Notes: a model not told the origin generated them from the letters alone. Counted from the stretch's first letter, positions 1 through 5,963 are shown. The stretch is 5,963 bases of DNA from an uncultured Lachnospiraceae bacterium (GCA_947177885.1 CAMWWF010000194.1:1-5963); one strand, 5' to 3'. Numbers and translations: made by a program.

Positions 1-1011
1 GAGATGGAGATGGAGGCGCCCGGCTGCTGGGATGACCCTGACCGATCCAACAGACAGATGAAGGAATTGAAAAATCTGAAAGGTGTTGTGGAAGAATGCG
101 ATAAGCTTTCCGGCCAGTATGATGACATCCTGACCCTGATCGAGATGGGCAATGAAGAAAACGATGAGTCCATGGTGGCTGAGATCAGAGGAGAGATGGA
201 TGAATTCATCAGCGAGTTTGAAGAGCTGCGTATCGGAACCCTGCTTTCGGATGAGTACGACAAGAATAATGCGATCTTGAAACTGAATGCAGGTGCCGGC
301 GGAACAGAGAGCTGCGACTGGTGCAGTATGCTTTACCGCATGTACACCAGATGGGCGGAGCGCAAGGGCTTTGCCCTGGAAGTGCTGGACTATCTGGACG
401 GCGACGAGGCGGGCATCAAGTCGGTTACATTTCAGGTCAATGGCGAGAATGCTTATGGCTATCTGAAATCCGAGAAGGGTGTGCACAGACTGGTGCGGAT
501 ATCTCCCTTTAACGCCCAGGGAAAGCGGCAGACTTCCTTTGTCTCGCTGGATGTTATGCCGGATATCGAGGAAGATCTGGATGTGGAGATCGACGAGAAG
601 GATCTGCGGATCGATACCTACCGAAGCAGCGGTGCGGGCGGACAGCATATCAATAAGACGTCCTCTGCCATCCGTATCACACACATTCCTACGGGAACGG
701 TGGTACAGTGTCAGAACGAGCGCAGCCAGTTCCAGAACAAGGATAAGGCCATGCAGATGCTGAAGGCGAAGCTGTATCTGCTGAAACAGGAGGCAAATGT
801 GGAGAAGCTTTCCGATATCCGGGGCGAGGTGAAAGATATCGGCTGGGGAAATCAGATCAGGTCTTATGTCTTACAGCCGTATAAGCTGGTCAAGGACCTT
901 CGGACGGATGTGGAGACAGGCAATGCGGACGCGGTGCTGGATGGGGCTTTGGATCCTTTCATTAATGGATATCTGAAATGGATCAATACGAAAGACAATA
1001 CAGTTCAATAA
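1..1011 (+). CDS. prfB: Peptide chain release factor 2 (RF2), N-terminus outside the window
   Basis: RF2 recognises UAA and UGA stop codons in the ribosomal A site and triggers hydrolysis of the finished peptide from tRNA. Counting from the ATG at 4, the codon-recognition tripeptide SPF, which marks RF2 rather than RF1, is at residues 167-169. The catalytic GGQ is at 212-214 within SGAGGQHINKT. The conserved AGAGGTES stretch and the C-terminal IGWGNQIRSYV block are also present. The residue equivalent to E. coli position 246 (six before the GGQ glutamine) is Ser. E. coli K-12 has an unusual Thr there; Ala or Ser is the usual, more active form. The frame is open from base 1, and by comparison with B. 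subtilis RF2 about 40 N-terminal residues are missing, so the ATG at 4 is internal and not the start. The programmed +1 frameshift site found in many prfB genes would lie upstream and cannot be judged here. The stop is TAA at 1009-1011. Identity is very secure. Confidence 0.97.
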   Translation, partial: EMEMEAPGCWDDPDRSNRQMKELKNLKGVVEECDKLSGQYDDILTLIEMGNEENDESMVAEIRGEMDEFISEFEELRIGTLLSDEYDKNNAILKLNAGAGGTESCDWCSMLYRMYTRWAERKGFALEVLDYLDGDEAGIKSVTFQVNGENAYGYLKSEKGVHRLVRISPFNAQGKRQTSFVSLDVMPDIEEDLDVEIDEKDLRIDTYRSSGAGGQHINKTSSAIRITHIPTGTVVQCQNERSQFQNKDKAMQMLKAKLYLLKQEANVEKLSDIRGEVKDIGWGNQIRSYVLQPYKLVKDLRTDVETGNADAVLDGALDPFINGYLKWINTKDNTVQ

Positions 1012-1015
1012 AGCA

Positions 1016-1051
1016 GTAAAAATCCTGCGGGGGTCATCCCTCCGCAGGATT
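1016..1051 (-). terminator. Strong hairpin terminator shared by two convergent genes
   Basis: A perfect 10-bp stem joins 1021-1030 (aatcctgcgg) to 1042-1051 (ccgcaggatt). It is extended by GGG/CCC (1031-1033 with 1038-1040), with one bulged base at 1041 and a 4-base loop at 1034-1037. Read leftward, the stem runs into five T residues (complement of 1018-1022), as in an intrinsic terminator for the DUF975 gene. Read rightward it follows the prfB stop by 9 bases, but the downstream tract (cattatgtc) is poor in T, so termination of prfB here would be weaker or need only the hairpin. The 5' arm on the - strand encodes the last codons of the DUF975 protein, and its TGA stop is in the loop. Confidence 0.7.
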
Positions 1052-1792
1052 CATTATGTCCAAAAAGAAATAAGTGTAAGTCATCTGCATATAAGGATTC
1101 AGCCACAGGAATCCGATACCGAAACTCAGGATACACAGGATCATCATGGGGATGAAACTGAGCTGCAGATAGAACAGACGCCATTTGTTTCCTTTCATTA
1201 CCCGAAAAGTAAGAGTCAGGGTGTCCCTGGCAGTACGGTCAGGATAGTCCAGCATCAGGTAAAAGACCTGCGACAGACCAAGCGACACAGGAACATACAC
1301 GCAAAAACCAACAAGCATGACGATAATGGCAATATAGAGCATCTGTATATCGTGTGAGCGCAGGTAGGCGGACAGACAATACTGGCTGGGATACAGGCAT
1401 ATGGCATTGCACAATCCTACCGCCGCGGAAAGGATCAGGGCCTTTCCGGAATCTCTTTTAAATCCGTAAAACAGATTTCCGATAACATATGGCTGACCGC
1501 AGGCGATATTCAGGTAAAACAGGGTGATACCTGCCTGCAGGATGCCGAGAACAATGACGGCAACCAGACTGATTACTTCGAATATTATGTTTAAGACAGT
1601 GACGGTGGACATGGAATCTGTCAGTGCATAGGCCGTTGTCGTTGTCATATTGGCGATCAGGCTGATGAACAGGGTCACTCCGTTTGTGATCAGGCTGTAC
1701 AGGAACAGAATCAATACGGCGGTGCCATATTTCCCCTGCAGCCCGTCCTTTGCCATATTTTTTAATTCATAAGGTTTCTTGTACTGCTTCAT
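1034..1792 (-). CDS. DUF975 family multi-pass membrane protein
   Basis: This 252-residue protein fits the DUF975 family of integral membrane proteins common in Clostridia and other Firmicutes, whose biochemical role is not established. The short basic N-terminus (KxxxELKNMAKDGLQGKYG) is followed by hydrophobic stretches at roughly 24-47, 64-94, 117-140, 150-180 and 208-232. The sequences GNLFYGFKR (105-113) and LSFIP...SFGIGFLWLNPY (211-234) resemble family signatures. The ATG at 1792 is chosen because GGAG lies 6 bases upstream and the resulting N-terminus matches the usual family start. An in-frame ATG at 1846 would add 18 polar residues but has no good ribosome site, and one at 1804 has its best AGAGG 16 bases away. 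The gene is the last of three leftward genes. Its stop lies in the loop of the terminator hairpin shared with prfB. The family call is by recognition of the pattern; function is unknown. Confidence 0.82.
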   Translation of the reverse strand: MKQYKKPYELKNMAKDGLQGKYGTAVLILFLYSLITNGVTLFISLIANMTTTTAYALTDSMSTVTVLNIIFEVISLVAVIVLGILQAGITLFYLNIACGQPYVIGNLFYGFKRDSGKALILSAAVGLCNAICLYPSQYCLSAYLRSHDIQMLYIAIIVMLVGFCVYVPVSLGLSQVFYLMLDYPDRTARDTLTLTFRVMKGNKWRLFYLQLSFIPMMILCILSFGIGFLWLNPYMQMTYTYFFLDIMNPAEG

Positions 1793-1798
1793 GAAATG

Positions 1799-1802
1799 CT
1801 CC
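1799..1802 (-). promoter_or_regulatory. Ribosome binding site that decides the DUF975 start
   Basis: On the - strand GGAG lies 6 bases before the ATG at 1792-1790, the best-placed site in the region. It overlaps the in-frame ATG at 1804-1802, so that ATG is unlikely to be the main start. The longer version beginning at 1846 has no comparable sequence in front of it. Confidence 0.6.
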
Positions 1803-1854
1803 ATATGTCTGTTATTGTTGCCTCTTTTATCCCGCGCTGCGGACAATGAGACGT

Positions 1855-1883
1855 AAAATGCCGTTCCCGCATTTTCGGAAGGC
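1855..1883 (-). terminator. Possible weak terminator after the SprA-like gene
   Basis: Reading leftward, gccttcc (1883-1877) can pair with ggaa-c-ggc (1867-1860) with one bulged base and a loop of about 9 bases, followed by only four T residues (complement of 1855-1858). A competing fold pairs gttcc (complement near 1892-1888) with ggaac (1867-1863). The imperfect stem and short T tract suggest partial termination at most, so reading through to the DUF975 gene remains likely. Confidence 0.28.
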
Positions 1884-1905
1884 CCGCGGAACTTTTAATG
1901 CTGTT

Positions 1906-2442
1906 TCAGACCGCGTAGTCCAGATTCATGCCGGCGTATTTGTCATGGTCGGTGGCCTTTAAATCCTTCTGGTAAGGATTGTCTTCGTTATAATATTTGA
2001 TCTGAGTGCTGGTAGTGCCGCCGGACACGTAGCTCCGTCCGCATTCGGGGCAGACAGATGTCTGTATCGAGACTGTGGCGGACAGCACCTTACCGTTTCC
2101 GGTTGCGGCCTTGGAGTAAGCATTGGTGACATGCTCCTGCTCGTGGGAACGGACAGCGGAAGCCGCGCTTTCGGGAGAAATATGGGCGGGACTCTTGAAG
2201 GAAACCATCTCGTCAGAGCCGTCTTTATATTTGCGGTTCTTGCAGGTCTGGCATTCTTCCGTGGGATCTTTGATCCCCAGCCGTTCTTTGCGTTCTTTCT
2301 CCTGTTTGTTCCCGGCGCCGGGAAGGGCGATATCTTCCCGTCCGGAAGTGTTCCCGGCACGGGATGCGCCATAGCCCACAGGTTCCATATAAGAGTTGCC
2401 GTAATTATTTCCATAGCTGCCATTCAAAGATACATTCATCAT
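1906..2442 (-). CDS. SprA-related putative zinc metalloprotease with HExxH and two CxxC pairs
   Basis: The 178-residue protein resembles the SprA-related family (Pfam PF12118, some members annotated putative metalloprotease CJM1_0395). Key features are a HEQEH motif at 100-104, the classic HExxH zinc-binding and catalytic pattern, flanked by CQTCKNRKY (Cys 64 and 67) and CPECGRSYVSGG (Cys 131 and 134). The two CxxC pairs could form a separate structural zinc site. ISPESAASAVRSHE just before the motif matches the family pattern. Residues 1-34 are rich in Asn, Tyr, Gly and Ser, and 45-56 are highly charged. There is no signal peptide or membrane segment, so it is probably cytoplasmic. AGGAGG lies 8 bases before the first of two consecutive ATG codons. 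The gene lies between two membrane-protein genes on the same strand. Protease activity and substrate are inferred only; the third zinc ligand is not obvious by eye. Confidence 0.8.
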   Translation of the reverse strand: MMNVSLNGSYGNNYGNSYMEPVGYGASRAGNTSGREDIALPGAGNKQEKERKERLGIKDPTEECQTCKNRKYKDGSDEMVSFKSPAHISPESAASAVRSHEQEHVTNAYSKAATGNGKVLSATVSIQTSVCPECGRSYVSGGTTSTQIKYYNEDNPYQKDLKATDHDKYAGMNLDYAV

Positions 2443-2474
2443 AACAAGATCCTCCTGCTTAAGCCTTGTATTTG

Positions 2475-2505
2475 ACCGCCCGGCACCGATTTCCGGCAGA
2501 GCGGT
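2475..2505. repeat. Inverted repeat between two leftward genes
   Basis: ACCGC (2475-2479) and CCGG (2480-2483) face CCGG (2493-2496) and GCGGT (2501-2505), with four unpaired bases (2497-2500) on one side and a 9-base loop. No T tract follows on either strand, so it does not look like an intrinsic terminator. It may be a structured spacer in a shared transcript, or chance. Confidence 0.3.
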
Positions 2506-2522
2506 TTGTGACGATTTCGTTT

Positions 2523-2972
2523 CTATTCTGTTATATCGAATTCATATCCATAATATTCTTTCACAAATTCCGCAAAATCCATGCCGTACATCTGCTCGGT
2601 CATGGCGTCGATCTGGTTTCGGAAAACCGGGTCACGCATCATATCGGGCAGTGTATAGAAAGAGTAAATAAGCAGGGAGATTCCGGTAATGATCCCCATG
2701 ACGGAGAAAACGATTCCTGTCATGGCAGTGCCGTTCATCCTCTTGCCTCTGCGATAGGTCAGCAGTGCGAAGAGGATACCCAGAGCGCCGAGGGGCAGTG
2801 ACAGGATACCGGTGCAGCATGCCGTCACGGATAAAACGCCGCATATCATGGATGCGATCAGGAATCCCTGGCCGTAAGGACGGTGGGTGGGTTGATTATA
2901 ATAACTGCTGTTGGAGGCGCTGCTGTTCCAGCGGTCATACTGCCGGTTATCGCCATTCTGGTTATAGTCCAT
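2523..2972 (-). CDS. Small DUF4190-like membrane protein
   Basis: This 149-residue protein has a polar N-terminal tail rich in Asn, Tyr, Ser and Gln (1-35) and no signal peptide. A Gly/Leu-rich hydrophobic region at 37-71 is followed by the basic loop YRRGKRMNG (73-81) and a second hydrophobic segment at 84-105. The alternation of small residues and the Cys-Cys pair in the first segment, then the loop and TGIVFSVMGIITG, resemble DUF4190 proteins, whose function is unknown. The C-terminal 40 residues are acidic and Met/Phe/Tyr-rich, a tail seen in similar clostridial proteins from memory. GGAG lies 9 bases before the ATG at 2972, and a near-consensus promoter lies about 45 bases upstream, making this the first gene of the leftward group. 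The stop is TAG. The family assignment is moderate; no function can be given. Confidence 0.8.
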   Translation of the reverse strand: MDYNQNGDNRQYDRWNSSASNSSYYNQPTHRPYGQGFLIASMICGVLSVTACCTGILSLPLGALGILFALLTYRRGKRMNGTAMTGIVFSVMGIITGISLLIYSFYTLPDMMRDPVFRNQIDAMTEQMYGMDFAEFVKEYYGYEFDITE

Positions 2973-3016
2973 GTATTCAAACTCCGTATTTCACCAAAAT
3001 CATTCTCAGTATTTTC

Positions 3017-3045
3017 ACTATATCATTTTATAAGGATTCTGTCAA
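3017..3045 (-). promoter_or_regulatory. Near-consensus SigA promoter for the leftward gene group
   Basis: On the - strand the -35 box is a perfect TTGACA (complement of 3040-3045). A 17-base spacer precedes the -10 box TATAGT (complement of 3017-3022), one mismatch from consensus. Transcription would start near 3010, leaving a leader of about 38 bases with the GGAG site at 2985-2982 before the DUF4190-like gene. It suggests strong, housekeeping-type expression. Confidence 0.8.
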
Positions 3046-3108
3046 AGGTAACAGATGTTCTTTATATGCGAAAACCATCTGTATGCTCCGGAATATGGTA
3101 TTTCATGA

Positions 3109-3137
3109 TTGCAGTGCAGGCATTTTTTGGGTATAAT
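3109..3137 (+). promoter_or_regulatory. Promoter for tex
   Basis: A perfect -10 box TATAAT lies at 3132-3137. Seventeen bases upstream, TTGCAG (3109-3114) is a weak -35 box sharing only TTG with consensus. The expected transcription start is near 3144, giving a leader of about 42 bases to the tex ATG. The -35 boxes of this and the divergent promoter are 63 bases apart, so a regulator bound between them could affect both. Confidence 0.65.
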
Positions 3138-3160
3138 AGATTCAGCGTGAGAAACGCAAA

Positions 3161-3175
3161 AGGAGAAAGGTTAGG
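3161..3175 (+). promoter_or_regulatory. Unusually placed ribosome binding site of tex
   Basis: The best Shine-Dalgarno match, AGGAG at 3161-3165, is 20 bases from the ATG at 3186, longer than the usual 5-10. Weaker purine-rich matches (AAAGG at 3166-3170, TTAGG at 3171-3175) are 15 and 10 bases away. No closer start codon exists in this frame, and the protein from 3186 begins exactly as Tex proteins do, so the start is kept. Confidence 0.4.
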
Positions 3176-3185
3176 TTTTAGCTGT

Positions 3186-5645
3186 ATGGACATTATTCTG
3201 AAGATCAAAGAAGAACTGAAGGTGGAGAAGTGGCAGGTGGAAGCTGCTGTCAAACTGATCGATGAGGGAAATACCATCCCCTTCATTTCACGATATAGAA
3301 AGGAAGTGACAGGCTCCCTGAATGACGAGCAGCTGCGCGATCTCCATGAGAGACTGCTCTATCTGCGCAATCTGGAGGAGAAGAAGGAGCAGGTGCTGGG
3401 CAGTATCGAGGAACAGGGAAAGCTGACGGAGGAATTAAAGGAAAAGATTCTGGCAGCTCAGACACTGGTGGTTGTGGAGGATCTGTACCGTCCTTACCGT
3501 CCCAAGAGAAAGACAAGGGCCAGCGTGGCCAGGGAGAAAGGGCTGGGTGGTCTGGCGGAGTACATATTGGCTCAGGATGCCAGGGTGCCGGTACTGGAGG
3601 AGGCCGAAAAATATGTTACTTCGGAAGATGTGGAAGCTGAAAAACAGGTAAAGAACGCCGAGGAAGCCCTGCAGGGAGCCAGGGATATTATTGCGGAGAG
3701 TATTTCCGACGAGGCGGATTACCGTATCTATATCCGTGAAATTACCATGGAAGAGGGCATTATCACCAGCACCGCCAAGGACGAAAAGACGGAAAGCGTC
3801 TATGAGATGTACTATAATTTTGAGGAGCCTGTGAAAAAGGTGGCAGGCCACCGTGTGTTGGCCCTGAACAGAGGCGAGGCGGAGAAGATCCTGACAGTAA
3901 AGGTGAATGCCCCTGTGGAGCGCATTTTGCAGTATCTGGCAAAGAAGACGCTTACTTCTGACAACGAATATACCACCCCCATACTGCGGGAGGTGATCCA
4001 GGACAGCTATGACAGATTGATAGCGCCTGCTATTGAAAGAGAGATCCGGAATGACCTGACGGAAAAGGCCGAAGACGGCGCCATTGCCGTATTCGGAAAG
4101 AATCTGGAGCAGCTTCTGCTGCAGCCGCCCATTGCGGGAAAGGTGGTTCTGGGATGGGATCCCGCTTTCCGTACCGGATGCAAACTGGCCGTGGTAGACG
4201 CTACCGGAAAGGTGCTGGATACCAAGGTTATTTATCCTACGGCGCCTCAGAATAAAGTGGAAGAGGCAAAGACGGAGTTAAAGAGACTGATCAAAAAGTA
4301 TAATGTGGATCTGATCTCAGTGGGAAACGGCACTGCTTCCAGAGAGTCCGAGCAGGTTATCGTGGATCTGATCAAAGAACTGGACCGCCCGGTACAGTAT
4401 GTGATCGTCAACGAGGCGGGAGCCAGTGTTTATTCCGCCAGCAAGCTTGCCACGGAGGAATTCCCCAACTTTGACGTGGGTCAGAGAAGTGCGGCATCCA
4501 TTGCCAGAAGACTGCAGGATCCTCTGGCGGAACTGGTGAAGATCGATCCCAAGTCAATCGGTGTGGGACAGTATCAGCATGATATGAACCAGAAGAAGCT
4601 CAGCGAAGCTTTGAGCGGCGTGGTGGAGGACAGTGTAAATAAGGTGGGTGTGGATCTGAATACGGCTTCCGCATCTCTTTTGGAATACATTTCAGGTATC
4701 AATAAGACCATTGCAAAGAATATCGTGGATTACAGGGAGACAAATGGCCGGTTTACAGACCGGAAACAGCTTCTCAAGGTGGCAAAGCTGGGTCCCAAAG
4801 CCTATGAGCAGTGTGCGGGATTCATGCGCATTTTAGATGGCACCAATCCTCTGGATGCCACCAGCGTCCATCCGGAGTCCTATGAGGCGGCGATGAAGCT
4901 TCTGGATAAGCTGGGACTGACTATGGAGGATGTGCGTGCGGCGCAGAAGAAAGCGGCGGCGGATAAGGCGGCAGGAAAGAAAGCACCTGTTACTGAAAAG
5001 CAGCAGCCTCAGAAGAAACCACAGCAGAAGACCGTACAGATCCGCAATACCAACACTGCTATGGGCAAAGCTCTTGCGGCGGCCATGGGTGGTATGGTGC
5101 TGGACGGCGACGGCACAGGAAAGGGCAAAAATGGCAATAATGCCACAAAGGGAAAAGGTCAGGGAAGTGATGTCGTAAGCGGCGGTGTGTCTCAGGGTAG
5201 CATACGGGCAGGTGAAATACCGGATAAGGGAGCGGTAGCTGTTTCCAGTCTGGAGAAGAGGATTAAAGACAAGAAACTGCTGGCGGAAGAACTGGGAATC
5301 GGTGAGATCACTCTGACAGATATCCTGAAGGAGCTGGAAAAGCCTGCCAGAGACCCCAGAGATGATATGCCCAAGCCGATTTTACGCAGCGATGTGATGG
5401 ATATGAAGGATCTGAAGCCGGGCATGGTCTTAAAGGGAACCGTGCGTAATGTAATTGACTTTGGCGTATTCGTGGATATCGGCGTTCATCAGGACGGTCT
5501 GGTGCATATCTCCCAGATCACCGACCGCTATATCAAGCATCCCCTGGAGGCTGTCAGCGTGGGCGATATTGTGGAAGTACAGGTGTTATCTGTGGATGTG
5601 CTCAAGAAGCGTATCAGCCTTACGATGAAGATCAAGGCGGTTTAA
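3186..5645 (+). CDS. tex: Tex-family S1 RNA-binding transcription accessory protein
   Basis: Tex is a conserved cytoplasmic nucleic-acid-binding protein linked to transcription and RNA metabolism. The 819 residues show the family order. The Tex N-terminal domain starts at residue 1 (MDIILKIKEELK) and includes the IPFISRYRKEVTGSL and LYRPYRPKRKTRA blocks. The YqgF/RNase H-like domain runs from about 318 (GKVVLGWDPAFRTG) to 450. The conserved SIGVGQYQHDM block is at 457-467 and the helix-hairpin-helix region at about 490-560. The C-terminal S1 domain is at about 742-816, with NVIDFGVFVDIG and DGLVHIS. Family members from memory are about 720-785 residues. The excess is a Lys/Gln/Ala- then Gly/Asn-rich linker at about 585-685, before the conserved LAEELGIG and PARDPRDDMPKPILR segments. 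The open frame extends 101 codons upstream, but this part crosses the promoter and the antisense gene, so the ATG at 3186 is the start. Monocistronic or leading the next gene; no clear terminator follows. Confidence 0.96.
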   Translation: MDIILKIKEELKVEKWQVEAAVKLIDEGNTIPFISRYRKEVTGSLNDEQLRDLHERLLYLRNLEEKKEQVLGSIEEQGKLTEELKEKILAAQTLVVVEDLYRPYRPKRKTRASVAREKGLGGLAEYILAQDARVPVLEEAEKYVTSEDVEAEKQVKNAEEALQGARDIIAESISDEADYRIYIREITMEEGIITSTAKDEKTESVYEMYYNFEEPVKKVAGHRVLALNRGEAEKILTVKVNAPVERILQYLAKKTLTSDNEYTTPILREVIQDSYDRLIAPAIEREIRNDLTEKAEDGAIAVFGKNLEQLLLQPPIAGKVVLGWDPAFRTGCKLAVVDATGKVLDTKVIYPTAPQNKVEEAKTELKRLIKKYNVDLISVGNGTASRESEQVIVDLIKELDRPVQYVIVNEAGASVYSASKLATEEFPNFDVGQRSAASIARRLQDPLAELVKIDPKSIGVGQYQHDMNQKKLSEALSGVVEDSVNKVGVDLNTASASLLEYISGINKTIAKNIVDYRETNGRFTDRKQLLKVAKLGPKAYEQCAGFMRILDGTNPLDATSVHPESYEAAMKLLDKLGLTMEDVRAAQKKAAADKAAGKKAPVTEKQQPQKKPQQKTVQIRNTNTAMGKALAAAMGGMVLDGDGTGKGKNGNNATKGKGQGSDVVSGGVSQGSIRAGEIPDKGAVAVSSLEKRIKDKKLLAEELGIGEITLTDILKELEKPARDPRDDMPKPILRSDVMDMKDLKPGMVLKGTVRNVIDFGVFVDIGVHQDGLVHISQITDRYIKHPLEAVSVGDIVEVQVLSVDVLKKRISLTMKIKAV

Positions 5646-5908
5646 GGGCGGAAAACGATAAACAGATCAGTGCAGAAAGTATGCTGAAGAAGAGTGACTG
5701 TTTTGGGAGCCGTGTGCGGATAGAAAGTGAACCATTATACGGGATGTAATGAAGGCGGCCGGACAGAGACCATAAGATAAATGTCAATGCCCCGGCGGGT
5801 GAAAGCTTAAGGGTGTCAATTACTTTTCCGGGATATGCAGACTGGTTTTATTCAGGAGTGAGCTTTGGGGATAGAAGCAGGATTGTGTGTGGATGACAGG
5901 AGAGAAGA
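5646..5908. other. Intergenic region after tex with no convincing gene
   Basis: These 263 bases hold only very short ATG-started frames: 22 codons at 5681-5749, 8 codons from 5749 and 9 codons from 5781, none with a good ribosome site. One frame stays open from 5753 to 5896 without an ATG. Weak complementary segments exist (AAAGCT at 5802-5807 with AGCTTT at 5861-5866; CCCGG at 5791-5795 with CCGGG at 5828-5832), so some leader structure is possible. I see no clear terminator for tex and no clear promoter for the next gene. Confidence 0.5.
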
Positions 5909-5963
5909 ATGATTATAGAAAATGAATTTCCGATTCTGGAGTACAGTACTGACAGTAATGCAA
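5909..5963 (+). CDS. Start of a gene, possibly a nucleoside phosphorylase-like protein (3' end outside the window)
   Basis: Only the first 18 codons are present: Met-Ile-Ile-Glu-Asn-Glu-Phe-Pro-Ile-Leu-Glu-Tyr and a short polar run. AGGAG at 5898-5902 lies 6 bases before the ATG at 5909, a very good translation start. The opening, with FPILEY followed by an acidic, Asn-containing turn, reminds me of clostridial proteins annotated as nucleoside phosphorylases (phosphorolysis of nucleosides in purine/pyrimidine salvage). So few residues cannot prove a family, so the gene start is well supported but the product name is tentative. It follows tex on the same strand after a 263-base gap, so it is probably transcribed separately. 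Confidence 0.65.
   Translation, partial: MIIENEFPILEYSTDSNA

Noticed and set aside
1..60. prfB programmed frameshift site at the window start
   Set aside because: The sequence at base 1 is already about 40 residues into RF2, past the usual site near codon 25, so it is outside the window.
1793..1846. Longer DUF975 protein starting at 1846
   Set aside because: The added 18 residues are polar, the ATG has no ribosome site, and GGAG is placed well for the ATG at 1792 instead.
2131..2475. 114-codon + strand open frame opposite the SprA-like gene
   Set aside because: It is antisense to a gene with conserved HExxH and CxxC motifs and a strong ribosome site. It has no good Shine-Dalgarno and no recognisable domain, so it is a shadow.
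2883..3185. 101-codon upstream extension of the tex reading frame
   Set aside because: It runs antisense across the start of the DUF4190-like gene and through both promoters, and is upstream of the predicted tex transcription start. Known Tex proteins begin at the ATG at 3186.
3435..3851. 138-codon - strand open frame inside tex
   Set aside because: It lies entirely antisense to conserved Tex N-terminal sequence; no ribosome site or promoter was seen and the composition looks like a reverse-frame shadow.
5681..5749. 22-codon frame after tex as a possible leader peptide
   Set aside because: It lacks a convincing ribosome site, shows no run of regulatory codons and is not followed by a terminator/antiterminator structure I can draw.

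Overview
The window looks like core chromosome of a Firmicute in class Clostridia, most likely a Lachnospiraceae-type gut anaerobe. The support is the Clostridia-style versions of release factor 2 and Tex, a DUF975 membrane protein, a SprA-like HExxH protein and a DUF4190-like protein. GC content is moderate (about half, by eye), and the Shine-Dalgarno and SigA-type promoter sequences are Gram-positive in style. I see no rRNA, tRNA, CRISPR array, insertion sequence, integrase or phage gene. The taxonomic call is from recognition only, not from a search.

Left part: the 3' end of prfB (release factor 2, + strand) runs from base 1 to 1011, with its N-terminus outside the window. It meets a leftward gene head-on, with only 22 bases between the two stop codons. 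A strong hairpin at 1021-1051 lies at this junction, and the UGA stop of the leftward gene sits in its loop.

Middle part (1034-2972, - strand): three genes read leftward, in order a small DUF4190-like membrane protein (2972-2523), a SprA-related HExxH putative metalloprotease with two CxxC pairs (2442-1906), and a DUF975 multi-pass membrane protein (1792-1034). A near-consensus SigA promoter (TTGACA, 17 bp, TATAGT) lies upstream of the first. No convincing promoter is visible in the gaps of 80 and 113 bases, so they may be co-transcribed. A weak possible terminator lies between the second and third.

Right part: from the same 213-base divergent region, a + strand promoter (TATAAT at 3132) drives tex (3186-5645). 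This encodes an 819-residue S1-domain transcription accessory protein with an unusually long, low-complexity linker of about 100 residues before its C-terminal S1 region. A 263-base gap without a convincing gene follows. The window then ends 18 codons into another + strand gene with a good ribosome binding site, tentatively a nucleoside phosphorylase-like protein.

Most of this is housekeeping. The parts worth a second look are the SprA-like protease placed between two membrane-protein genes, the long Tex linker and the stop-codon-in-terminator arrangement. I found no clear evidence of a wholly new system.
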